DNA from: an uncultured Collinsella sp.
GTDB taxonomy: Bacteria > Actinomycetota > Coriobacteriia > Coriobacteriales > Coriobacteriaceae
DNA length: 12,781 bases
Direction: 5' to 3'
Assembly: GCA_938023705.1 (NCBI GenBank)
Contig: CALJDJ010000068.1
Coordinates: 1-12,781 of the forward strand
Shown here: in pieces, positions 1-6,337 of the stretch
How positions within the stretch are numbered: the stretch's first letter is position 1
Layout: the number at the start of each line of letters is the position of its first letter
Notes under the pieces: generated by a model
Told to the model about the DNA's origin: nothing
The model's database searches: none
Seen by the model: the letters and a program-made list of their open reading frames with translations, nothing else
Position numbers and translations under genes: made by a program

Positions 1-25
1 CGACGAATTCTAGGCGGTGTCCCCT

Positions 26-65
26 CCCTTTCAAGAAAGGGCGGAGGCGGGGCATGCCCCGCCTC
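26..65. terminator. Two adjacent GC-rich hairpins, terminator-like
   Basis: Positions 26-41 form a hairpin with arms CCCTTTC and GAAAGGG around AA. Positions 44-65 are a perfect 22-bp palindrome with 11-bp arms (GAGGCGGGGCA). GGTGT near 15-20 and ACACC near 67-72 could close a stem around both. There is no T-run on either side, so a classical intrinsic terminator is not shown. A reading frame entering from the left would stop at TAG 11-13, so these hairpins could end an upstream + strand gene, but only three codons are visible. Confidence 0.45.
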
Positions 66-253
66 TTACACCACATCTCTGCGCGCTACCGTCGAAATGG
101 CGATGAATGCACGATTTTGATCCAATTGCTAGTCCTTATAATGGACATATGTTTCGTAACTTAAGCAAATACTATCTTTTGATATGTTGTAAGCAAGGTG
201 GCAGTACTCATTTTTGCCATTTTCTGGCCACGGCCTTTGTGACAGTCGTGCTG
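66..253. other. AT-rich non-coding stretch
   Basis: No convincing coding sequence is present on either strand. About 104-225 is clearly richer in A/T than the coding DNA of the window. It holds a perfect TATAAT at 137-142 on the + strand, with only a poor -35 (TTTTGA at 115-120, 16-bp spacing). If used, that promoter would transcribe toward the tRNA-like repeat at 254. The compositional contrast could mean a remnant of acquired DNA or simply a promoter-rich spacer. Confidence 0.4.
137..142 (+). promoter_or_regulatory. Possible -10 box TATAAT, orphan
   Basis: A perfect TATAAT lies in the AT-rich stretch. The upstream -35 region is weak and there is no TG extension. No gene follows within 250 bp on this strand, only a tRNA-end-like sequence. 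It may be fortuitous or belong to a degraded gene. Confidence 0.25.
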
Positions 254-282
254 GCGGGTTCGAATCCCATGAAATGGGCCCA

Positions 283-312
283 AAAAAGAAAGGCTCCCAT
301 TGCTGGGAGCCT
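283..312 (-). terminator. Intrinsic terminator, left module copy
   Basis: Read on the - strand, a perfect 9-bp stem (arms AGGCTCCCA 291-299 and TGGGAGCCT 304-312, loop of four) is followed by a T-rich tail, TTTCTTTTTT. It lies just downstream of the truncated tRNA-Val 3' end at 321-340, in the same relation as the terminator of the intact tRNA gene. Confidence 0.75.
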
Positions 313-320
313 ATCAAATC

Positions 321-340
321 AGTGGTGGGCGATGAGGGAT
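321..340 (-). pseudogene. Truncated copy of tRNA-Val 3' end
   Basis: Twenty bases repeat the CCA end, acceptor strand and first T-stem bases of the tRNA-Val gene at 508-583, in the same orientation and about 185 bp away. Only the base just outside CCA differs within the local flank. Homology stops inside the T-arm, where unrelated GC-rich sequence (341-437) begins. It cannot make a tRNA. Such 3'-end duplications are typical scars of integration at tRNA genes, or of local duplication. Confidence 0.7.
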
Positions 341-437
341 GTCGCGTGCGGCTGACGCCGCCCGCTCTCGCTTCGTCGCTCCGCTTCTCGCGTGCTGCGC
401 TGGAAAACGCTTCGCGTTTCCTCAGCTCCGCACCCTT
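341..437. other. GC-rich spacer with small hairpins between module copies
   Basis: The segment is GC-rich and low in complexity. It contains GCGGC-TGAC-GCCGC (5-bp stem) and GGAAAACGC-TTC-GCGTTTCC (8 pairs with one bulged A). On the - strand the middle reads as repeated GAAGCG/GAGCGA-like words. No gene is seen. It fills the place where the body of a second tRNA-Val would be expected if the duplication were complete. Confidence 0.5.
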
Positions 438-525
438 GCGGGTTCGAATCCCATGAAATGGGCCCAAACAAAAAACGGTCCCCTTTCGAGGACCGTTTCC
501 AAATCGGTGGTGGGCGATGAGGGAT
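438..525. repeat. Right copy of tRNA-end/terminator module
   Basis: This copy matches 254-340 in its first 27 or so bases (T-arm-like sequence, then ATGAAATGGGCCCAAA) and its last 25 bases (AAATC, then the tRNA-Val 3' end). The hairpin between is different in sequence (stem AAACGGTCC). Here the right end runs into the complete tRNA-Val gene. The T-arm-like left end faces the opposite way (+ strand), so the module looks like two convergent tRNA ends sharing one terminator. Confidence 0.75.
466..498 (-). terminator. Intrinsic terminator of tRNA-Val
   Basis: On the - strand a perfect 9-bp stem (arms 490-498 and 473-481, AAACGGTCC) with an 8-base loop is followed by a T-rich tail (TTTTTTGTTT when the end of the stem is counted). 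It starts about 10 bases past the CCA end of tRNA-Val, as expected for the terminator of a single-gene tRNA unit. Confidence 0.85.
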
Positions 526-583
526 TCGAACCCCCAGCCTTGTGCGTGTAAAGCACCTGCGCTAACCGTTGCGCCAATCGCCC
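508..583 (-). tRNA. tRNA-Val (anticodon UAC)
   Basis: The - strand folds into a complete 76-nt cloverleaf including an encoded CCA. The acceptor is GGGCGAT/ATCGCCC with discriminator A, the D-stem is GCGC/GCGC, and the T-arm is GGGGG-TTCGAAT-CCCTC. The anticodon loop TTTACAC gives UAC, which reads valine GUA and related codons. The first anticodon-stem pair (G27-A43) is a mismatch; the other four pair. An extended -10 box lies upstream and a strong terminator downstream, so it is probably a monocistronic unit divergent from asnB. Confidence 0.95.
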
Positions 584-593
584 GTGCGGAGAG

Positions 594-602
594 AGTATAG
601 CA
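594..602 (-). promoter_or_regulatory. Extended -10 promoter of tRNA-Val
   Basis: The - strand reads TGCTATACT, a TGn extension plus TATACT, ending 11 bases before the mature 5' end. No good -35 is visible at 16-18 bp, so the TG extension probably matters. Confidence 0.6.
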
Positions 603-713
603 AAACAATCGCCTCATTCATCTCATATCCATTAAAGGTAACCGTCGCGTGTCACAGCGGAGCTGATTCAGTTGAGATTGCCTGAACATTCCGCCCCTCT
701 TTACGCCCTCGGG

Positions 714-719
714 TATACT
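714..719 (+). promoter_or_regulatory. Probable -10 box of asnB
   Basis: TATACT lies 51 bases before the asnB ATG, giving a leader of about 45 nt. No recognisable -35 lies 16-18 bp upstream. The same GGTATACTC context recurs before tatA, where a -35 is present. Confidence 0.5.
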
Positions 720-770
720 CAAAAGCTACTGATTCGATTTGATGCCCAGCAACAGCAGAGGGGATAGTAT

Positions 771-2651
771 ATGTGCGGTTTTGTCGGTTTTGTCGGTGGG
801 ACGGATAACCAATCCGAGGTGCTCACCAAGATGATGGACCGCATCGTCCATCGCGGTCCCGACATGGGCGGTCAGTTTATCGACGGCCGCGTTGCCCTCG
901 GCTTCCGCCGCCTGTCGATCCTCGACCTGACCGAGGCCGGCGCTCAGCCCATGGCCAATGAGGACGGCAGCGTCGTTATCGTCTTCAACGGCGAGATCTA
1001 CAACTTCCAAGAACTCCGTTCCGAGCTCGAGGCCAAGGGCTATAAGTTCCACTGCGGCGCCGACACCGAGAGCCTCCTGCACGGCTATGAGGAGTGGGGC
1101 GAGGCAGTACTTGATCGCCTGCGCGGTATGTACGCCTTCGTCATCTGGGACAAGAAGAAGAACAAGCTTTTTGGCGCCCGCGATATCTTTGGCATCAAGC
1201 CGCTCTACTACTATCCCATGGCCGATGCGGGCGACGGCGCTCCGGGCGTGCTCTTTGGTTCCGAGATCAAGAGCTTCCTAGACTACCCGCACTTCCACAA
1301 GGCGGTCAACAAAAAGGCCCTGCGTCCGTACATGACGCTGCAGTATTCGGCAACCGAGGAGACCTTCTTCGAGGGTGTCTACAAGCTGCCGCCGGCGCAT
1401 TACTTTACCGTAGACATCCCGACCGGCAAGATGAACATCGAGCGCTATTGGGATTGCGATTACTCTGCCGTCGAGAAGCCGTTCGAGGAGTACGTCGACG
1501 AGCTGGACGAGGTCGTGCACGAGAGCGTCGAGGCCCATCGCATCGCCGACGTCAAGGTCGCGTCGTTCCTCTCCGGCGGCGTCGACTCCAGCTACATCGC
1601 CGCTTGCCTCATGCCCGACAAGACCTTCTCGGTGGGCTTTGACTACAAGAACTTCAACGAGACCAACTACGCCAAGGAACTTTCTGACAAGCTCGGCGTC
1701 GAGAATGTCCGCAAGATGATAACCGCCGACGAGTTCTTCGGTGCGCTCGAGGACATCCAGTATCACATGGACGAGCCGCAGTCCAACCTGTCTTCCGTGC
1801 CGCTGTGGTTCTTGGCCGAGATGGCCCGCAAGGACGTCACCGTCGTGCTTTCGGGCGAAGGCGCCGACGAGCTCTTTGGCGGCTACGCCTACTACGAGGA
1901 CACGGTCCCGGTCCGCAAATACAAAAAGATGGTGCCGCTGCCCATTCGTCGCGCGCTCGGTAACCTGGCGCTGCATATGCCGTACTTCAAGGGACATAAC
2001 TTCCTGGTCAAGGGTGCCGAGATCCCCGAGAAGTCGTTCCTGGGACAGGCTCTGGTATGGCCGGAGCGCGAGGTCGACGGCGTGCTCAAGCCCGAGTACA
2101 ACACCGGCGATGGCGCCTTCGAGCTTGCCGCTCCCATCTATGCGCGCGTGAAAGGTCAGCCCGAGCTGGTCAAGAAGCAGTACCTGGACATGAACATGTG
2201 GCTCCCGGGCGACATTCTGCTCAAGGCCGACAAGATGTGCATGGCGCACTCGCTGGAGCTGCGCGTGCCCTTCCTGGACCGCAAAGTCATGGAGTTCGCC
2301 GAGCACATTCCCGACCGCTACCGCATCAACGAGAACGGCAACAAACAGGTACTCCGCCACGCTGCCAACAAGTCGCTGCCCGATGAGTGGGCCACCCGTC
2401 CCAAGGTGGGCTTCCCGGTGCCGATTGTCTACTGGCTGCGCGAGCAAAAGTGGTACGACTATGTCAAGGAGTACTTCACCGCGCCGTGGGCAAGCGAGTT
2501 CTTCGATACCGACGAGCTCATGCACCTGCTCGATCTGCACTTTGCGGGCAAGGGCGATTTCCAGCGCAAGATCTATACGCCGCTCGTGTTCCTGGTGTGG
2601 TACAAGCGCTTCTTTATCGACGAGGACCAGCCCGCTGTTCAGGCTGCCTAG
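771..2651 (+). CDS. asnB: Asparagine synthase (glutamine-hydrolysing)
   Basis: Makes asparagine from aspartate, ATP and glutamine-derived ammonia in the cytoplasm. The 626-aa protein has the two expected domains. The N-terminal Ntn glutaminase starts Met-Cys-Gly, so Cys2 becomes the catalytic N-terminal nucleophile; HRGPD (27-31), FNGEIYN (72-78) and GADTE (96-100) line the glutamine site. The C-terminal synthetase carries the ATP-pyrophosphatase loop SGGVDS (268-273) and a later SGEGADELFGGY motif. Length suits the longer Gram-positive AsnB group (E. coli AsnB is shorter, about 554). The start is fixed by the need for Cys2 and by AGAGGGGA upstream. It appears monocistronic: a -10 box precedes it and a strong terminator follows. 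Some relatives modify peptidoglycan by amidation, but nothing here shows that. Confidence 0.95.
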   Translation: MCGFVGFVGGTDNQSEVLTKMMDRIVHRGPDMGGQFIDGRVALGFRRLSILDLTEAGAQPMANEDGSVVIVFNGEIYNFQELRSELEAKGYKFHCGADTESLLHGYEEWGEAVLDRLRGMYAFVIWDKKKNKLFGARDIFGIKPLYYYPMADAGDGAPGVLFGSEIKSFLDYPHFHKAVNKKALRPYMTLQYSATEETFFEGVYKLPPAHYFTVDIPTGKMNIERYWDCDYSAVEKPFEEYVDELDEVVHESVEAHRIADVKVASFLSGGVDSSYIAACLMPDKTFSVGFDYKNFNETNYAKELSDKLGVENVRKMITADEFFGALEDIQYHMDEPQSNLSSVPLWFLAEMARKDVTVVLSGEGADELFGGYAYYEDTVPVRKYKKMVPLPIRRALGNLALHMPYFKGHNFLVKGAEIPEKSFLGQALVWPEREVDGVLKPEYNTGDGAFELAAPIYARVKGQPELVKKQYLDMNMWLPGDILLKADKMCMAHSLELRVPFLDRKVMEFAEHIPDRYRINENGNKQVLRHAANKSLPDEWATRPKVGFPVPIVYWLREQKWYDYVKEYFTAPWASEFFDTDELMHLLDLHFAGKGDFQRKIYTPLVFLVWYKRFFIDEDQPAVQAA

Positions 2652-2676
2652 CCTCGGCTTACGAACGCCTGCGCGT

Positions 2677-2701
2677 AACGGCTCCTCCGGGAGCCGTTTT
2701 T
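2677..2701 (+). terminator. Intrinsic terminator of asnB
   Basis: A perfect 9-bp stem (AACGGCTCC 2677-2685 with GGAGCCGTT 2690-2698), loop TCCG and a run of five T. It begins 26 bases after the asnB stop. Its T-run overlaps the -35 box of the next promoter. Confidence 0.9.
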
Positions 2702-2728
2702 GCGTGGGTGCGTTTCAGTTACTATAAA
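2700..2728 (+). promoter_or_regulatory. Promoter of the murE transcription unit
   Basis: TTGCGT (2700-2705), a 17-bp spacer and TATAAA (2723-2728) give a fair sigma-A type promoter 35 bp before the murE start. It sits immediately behind the asnB terminator, as expected for a new transcription unit. The same -35 (TTGCGT) occurs before veg. Confidence 0.6.
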
Positions 2729-2763
2729 AACCGTCCCTGCCAAATGGCTGAGAAAGGCGAAAG

Positions 2764-4326
2764 ATGCACCATTCGGATTCCGCGACCGTGACCACGGTCG
2801 ATACGCTTGCCAAGCTTCTCGATGTGTGCGGCGAGCTGCGCGCATCAGAGCAGGTTGACGAGCGTGCCGTGACCGGCTGCTCGTTTGATTCGCGCGCGGT
2901 CTCGGCAGGTGACGTGTTCTTTTGCAAAGGCGCTGCCTTTAAGCCCGCGTTTTTGAGTATGGCGCTCGATGCGGGCGCCGTCGCATTTGTGTGCGAGGAG
3001 TCGCTGGTCGAGTCTCTGGAGCCGCTGGCGAAGGAGAACGGCGCGGCGATGCTGGTCGTGGACAGCGTCCGCACGGCCATGGCCCTGTTGCCGCCGGAGG
3101 TCTACGACCGTCCCGACCACGACGTCAAGATCGTGGGCATCACCGGTACCAAGGGAAAGACCACGGCCGCTTTTATGCTCCAGTCGATTATCAAAGCGGC
3201 GGGCGAGTCCTGCGGCATGATCGGCTCGGTGAGTACCGACGATGGCATCGAGTGCTACGAGAGCACTAATACCACGCCAGAGGCCCCCGAGGTCTGGCGC
3301 CATATCGCCAACTGCCGTGAGTCCGGTCGCCAGTCCATGGTCATGGAGGTCTCGAGCCAGGCGCTCAAGTACCAACGCGTCGAGAATCTGCCGTTTGACG
3401 TGGCGTGCTTCCTCAACATCGGGCGTGACCACATCTCGCCGATCGAACACCCCACGTTTGAGGATTATTTTGAGAGCAAGCTCAGGATCTTTGACCAGGC
3501 AAAGACCGCCGTGGTGAACCTGGGCACCGAAGAGGTTGGCCGTGTGCTGGAGGCAGCGTCGACGGCCGAGCGCTTGGTGACCGTTGGCGTCGAGCATCCC
3601 GAGGCAAGCCTGTGGGCAAGCGATGTCCGCATGGTCGGCTTTAACATCGAGTTTAACCTGCATGGCCTGTGTGCCGACGAGTCCGAGGCGGGGGAGAAGG
3701 TCCTGCTGGGTATCGCGGGCGACTTTAACGTGGAAAACGCGCTGGTCGCTATCGCCGCTGCGCACGAGATCGGCATCGGTATCGAGGCTATCAAGAAGGG
3801 CCTCTCCAAACTGCGTGTGCCGGGCCGTATGGAGGTCGTGGAGTCGAAGGATGGCCGCGTGATCTGCGTCGTTGACTATGCGCACAACCAGCTTTCGTTC
3901 CGTTCGCTTTTCTCGTCGGTCAAGCGCGCGTTTCCCACTAGTCCAGTCATTGCAGTGTTTGGCGCTGCCGGCGGCAAGGCGCAGGAGCGCCGCGAGCAGC
4001 TTCCGCGCGAGGCCGCACCATATTCCGACCTGATGATCTTTGTCAACGAGGACCCGGCTCACGAGGACCCGATGAAGGTCTGTCGCGAGCTTGCCGAGCA
4101 TGTTCCCGACGATACGCCGAACGAGATCATCCTCGACCGTGAAGCCGCTGTGCATGCGGCGTTCAAGGCGGCGCGCGAGGAGTACGTCAACCCCAATGCT
4201 CCCACCATTGTCTTGCTGCTGGCAAAGGGTGACGAGGAGCTCATGCACGTGGGCGACGAGTTCGTGCCCATCGAGAGCGACCTTTCGTTGGCCAATCGCC
4301 TGATCGATGTTACCCAGTTTGACTAA
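2764..4326 (+). CDS. murE: UDP-MurNAc-dipeptide:diamino acid ligase, MurE family (lysine-type)
   Basis: ATP-dependent Mur ligase that adds the third residue to UDP-MurNAc-L-Ala-D-Glu in cytoplasmic peptidoglycan synthesis. The 520-aa protein has all three Mur domains: UDP-sugar binding (FFCKGAAFK 52-60), central ATPase with P-loop GTKGKTT (128-134), TTPE (170-173), EVSSQA (195-200) and the probable carbamoylated Lys239, then a C-terminal domain with VPGRME (352-357) and DYAHN (371-375). The substrate-selecting motif is NEDPA (428-432) in place of DNPR of diaminopimelate enzymes. It resembles the D(D/N)P(N/A) of lysine-adding enzymes, and overall it recalls streptococcal MurE. I infer L-Lys, perhaps L-Orn, as substrate. 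No other division or cell-wall cluster gene adjoins it, though murI is two genes on. The start has an AGAAAGGCGA ribosome site. Confidence 0.85.
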   Translation: MHHSDSATVTTVDTLAKLLDVCGELRASEQVDERAVTGCSFDSRAVSAGDVFFCKGAAFKPAFLSMALDAGAVAFVCEESLVESLEPLAKENGAAMLVVDSVRTAMALLPPEVYDRPDHDVKIVGITGTKGKTTAAFMLQSIIKAAGESCGMIGSVSTDDGIECYESTNTTPEAPEVWRHIANCRESGRQSMVMEVSSQALKYQRVENLPFDVACFLNIGRDHISPIEHPTFEDYFESKLRIFDQAKTAVVNLGTEEVGRVLEAASTAERLVTVGVEHPEASLWASDVRMVGFNIEFNLHGLCADESEAGEKVLLGIAGDFNVENALVAIAAAHEIGIGIEAIKKGLSKLRVPGRMEVVESKDGRVICVVDYAHNQLSFRSLFSSVKRAFPTSPVIAVFGAAGGKAQERREQLPREAAPYSDLMIFVNEDPAHEDPMKVCRELAEHVPDDTPNEIILDREAAVHAAFKAAREEYVNPNAPTIVLLLAKGDEELMHVGDEFVPIESDLSLANRLIDVTQFD

Positions 4327-4335
4327 TGAACCATG

Positions 4336-4368
4336 ATGGCGAAGGCGCCCTGAGTGCGCTGTCGCCAT
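4336..4368 (+). terminator. Hairpin after murE, possible weak terminator
   Basis: ATGGCGA (4336-4342) pairs with TCGCCAT (4362-4368), extended by GGCGC/GCGCT pairs after a mismatch, with a short loop. It lies 10 bases past the murE stop. There is no T-run after it, so it may shield the mRNA end or reduce read-through into the HAD gene. Confidence 0.4.
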
Positions 4369-4433
4369 AAACGTGTTCCCTCAATCAAAACATGCCGTCC
4401 AAGCCCAAACCCTTCTACGTAAACGGAGTAACC

Positions 4434-5345
4434 ATGTCCCACAACACCCTGCCGACCGTCGCCGAGCTTTCGGGCGAGATGCGCGAGCGCTTGGCCAAGG
4501 TTAAGTACGTCTTTACCGACCTGGATGCTACGATGCTCGCACCCGGCTCGTGCGTGCTGCGCGACAACGACGGCAACCCCTCGACCAAGCTCGTCGAGGC
4601 TGTCGTGGCACTTGCCCGCGCCGGCATCCAAGTGGTTCCCACCTCGGGCCGCAACCGCACCATGATCCACGAGGATGCGCGCGTGCTCGGCCTCAACTCC
4701 TACATTGGTGAGATGGGTGGCCTGGTCATGTACGATCTCAAGGCCAACGATTGGGAGTATCTGACCGGCGATATGCCCTACGACCCATCTTGCGGTCTCA
4801 CGCCGCACCAGGTGATCGAGCAGACTGGCGTGTGCGAGAAGATCCTCGCCCGCTGGCCGCACAAGATCGAGTATCACAACGACATGTCGACCGGCTACAA
4901 GTACCGCGAGGTTACCGTCGGCATGCGCGGCGACATCCCCGATGACGAGGCGCAGGCCATCCTCGACGAGGCCGGCTGTGGCCTGGTGTGGGCCTGTAAC
5001 GGTCACCTGACGCATCTGTCCAAGCCGACGACGCTCGAGCTCGATCGCGTCGAGGACGGTCGTGCATTCAACATCAACCCCGCGGGCCTCAACAAAGGCG
5101 TCGCCATTGCGCGCTTCTGCGAGCACCTGGGGATCGAGCGCGAGGAGACGCTCGCGCTCGGCGATTCCGAGTCCGACTTCTACATGGCCGATCACGTGGG
5201 CACGTTCTGCCTGGTCGAGAATGGCCTGACGAGCGCCGGCGCGCCCGAGTTCCTGGCTGCTTGCGAGAACGCTTTCGTTACGCGCGGCAAAATTGTCGAC
5301 GGTTGGGCGGCGACGGCAGAGCTGCTGGTCACGGCGCGTTCGTAG
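4434..5345 (+). CDS. HAD-superfamily hydrolase, Cof / class IIB type
   Basis: Probable cytoplasmic Mg-dependent phosphatase acting on a small phosphorylated metabolite, often a sugar phosphate in this family; the substrate is not evident. All four HAD motifs are present in the 303-aa protein: DLDAT (29-33, nucleophile Asp29 and general acid Asp31), Thr70-Ser71 in VPTSGR, Lys221 in LNKGVAI, and GDSESD (243-248) for metal binding. The long stretch between motifs II and III fits a IIB cap, as in Cof, sucrose-phosphatase and mannosyl-3-phosphoglycerate phosphatase relatives. I chose ATG 4434 because GGAG lies 6 bases before it. An in-frame ATG at 4392 would add 14 residues but has no ribosome site. 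It is placed 107 bp after murE and 53 bp before murI, probably co-transcribed. Confidence 0.85.
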   Translation: MSHNTLPTVAELSGEMRERLAKVKYVFTDLDATMLAPGSCVLRDNDGNPSTKLVEAVVALARAGIQVVPTSGRNRTMIHEDARVLGLNSYIGEMGGLVMYDLKANDWEYLTGDMPYDPSCGLTPHQVIEQTGVCEKILARWPHKIEYHNDMSTGYKYREVTVGMRGDIPDDEAQAILDEAGCGLVWACNGHLTHLSKPTTLELDRVEDGRAFNINPAGLNKGVAIARFCEHLGIEREETLALGDSESDFYMADHVGTFCLVENGLTSAGAPEFLAACENAFVTRGKIVDGWAATAELLVTARS

Positions 5346-5398
5346 CGCGGCGTCGCCGCACTTGGATATGTCTTTTCGAGAGAGAATCTGGTGAGGTA

Positions 5399-6283
5399 AT
5401 GTCCGATATCAAGAATCTGGCCGGGGACACGCGCCCTATTGGCGTATTCGACTCGGGTCTTGGTGGTCTGACGGTTGCGCGCGCCATCGCGACGGCGCTG
5501 CCGCACGAGTCCGTCTACTACTTCGGCGACACAAAACGCTGCCCCTACGGCACGCGCACCGAGGATGAGGTGCGCTCGTTTGCGTTGCAGGCGGGCCGTT
5601 GGCTGTCGAAGCACGACGTCAAGATTATGGTCATCGCCTGCAACACGGCGACCGCTGCGGCCTTGCGTCTGGCCCAGCAGGTGCTCGACGTTCCCGTCAT
5701 CGGTGTGATCGCACCGGGCGCACGCGCGGCAATCAACAGCACTCGCACGCGCCGGGTGGGCGTGCTCGCCACCAACCTCACCATTCGCTCGGGCGCCTAC
5801 ACGCGCGCCATCCAGGACCTGGATGCCGGCGTCGATGTATACGGTTGTCCTGCCTCGAGCTTTGTCGAGGTTGTCGAACACGAGCTCGCCTCGGGTGCAC
5901 ATCTGCAGGAACAGTGGCTTGAGAACGAGGACATCTTCGATACGCCTGCCGTGCGTGCGCTGGTGGGTGCCACGGTTGAGCCGCTGCGCGACCACGGTAT
6001 CGATACCGTGGTGCTCGGCTGTACGCATTTTCCGCTGTTGGTGGGACCTATCCGTCATGCGCTGGGGCCTGGGGTGCGCGTCGTGAGTTCCGCCGAGGAG
6101 ACCACACGAGAGCTGACCGATATCCTCACGCGCCGCGAGCAGCTGGCGGGTGACGCCGCCGAGCCGCAGCATCGTTTTGCCACGACGGCCGATAACATTG
6201 CCGCGTTTGCGGTGGCGGGCAGCTTTATCTTTGGTCAGCCGCTCAAGAGCATCGAACATATCGATATCGATGAGCTGGAATAG
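5399..6283 (+). CDS. murI: Glutamate racemase
   Basis: Interconverts L- and D-glutamate, without cofactor, to provide D-Glu for peptidoglycan. The 294-aa sequence has the family landmarks: GVFDSGLGGLTV with catalytic-site Asp18, YFGDTKRCPYG (41-51), ACNTATA with catalytic Cys81, and GCTHFPLL with catalytic Cys208. The two opposed cysteines act as acid and base. The length is slightly above the usual 265-290. ATG 5399 is taken because the family N-terminus follows it. The GAGG before it is unusually close (2 bases), so translation may be modest or coupled to the gene upstream. The frame stays open to an ATG at 5261 inside the HAD gene, but that extension looks unlike any MurI. Position near murE suits a cell-wall supply role. 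Confidence 0.93.
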   Translation: MSDIKNLAGDTRPIGVFDSGLGGLTVARAIATALPHESVYYFGDTKRCPYGTRTEDEVRSFALQAGRWLSKHDVKIMVIACNTATAAALRLAQQVLDVPVIGVIAPGARAAINSTRTRRVGVLATNLTIRSGAYTRAIQDLDAGVDVYGCPASSFVEVVEHELASGAHLQEQWLENEDIFDTPAVRALVGATVEPLRDHGIDTVVLGCTHFPLLVGPIRHALGPGVRVVSSAEETTRELTDILTRREQLAGDAAEPQHRFATTADNIAAFAVAGSFIFGQPLKSIEHIDIDELE

Positions 6284-6337
6284 ATGTAAGGCAGCCGCCA
6301 AAGCCTTCGCCACATCTTTTGCCGAAAGGATATTTCT

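Larger units (their letters stand above)
254..340. repeat. Left copy of tRNA-end/terminator module
   Basis: This 87-bp block matches 438-525 at its edges. It starts with a T-arm-like sequence on the + strand (GCGGGTTCGAATCCC), continues with CATGAAATGGGCCCAAA and a hairpin (291-312), and ends with AAATC and a 20-base piece (321-340) of the 3' end of the - strand tRNA-Val. The copy breaks off at the T-loop of that tRNA (after GGGAT). The hairpin differs in sequence from that of the right copy although the flanks are nearly identical. Confidence 0.75.

Noticed and set aside
2..13. C-terminus of a gene entering from the left (Asp-Glu-Phe-stop)
   Set aside because: Three codons cannot support a gene call; mentioned only as context for the hairpins that follow.
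341..437. CRISPR-like or tandem repeat array in the GC-rich spacer
   Set aside because: The repeated words are short, irregular and not evenly spaced; no repeat-spacer pattern exists.
129..617. 162-codon open frame on the - strand over tRNA-Val and the repeat
   Set aside because: It reads through the tRNA gene, terminators and repeats. Such tRNA-overlapping frames are common spurious predictions.
1278..2540. 420-codon open frame on the - strand opposite asnB
   Set aside because: It is a shadow of GC-biased codons in asnB. It has no recognisable motifs and no ribosome site, while asnB is unmistakable.
2845..4368. 507-codon open frame on the - strand opposite murE
   Set aside because: Composition is typical of an antisense shadow (rich in His, Arg, Leu, Val and Asp with no domain pattern). 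murE carries all its family motifs.
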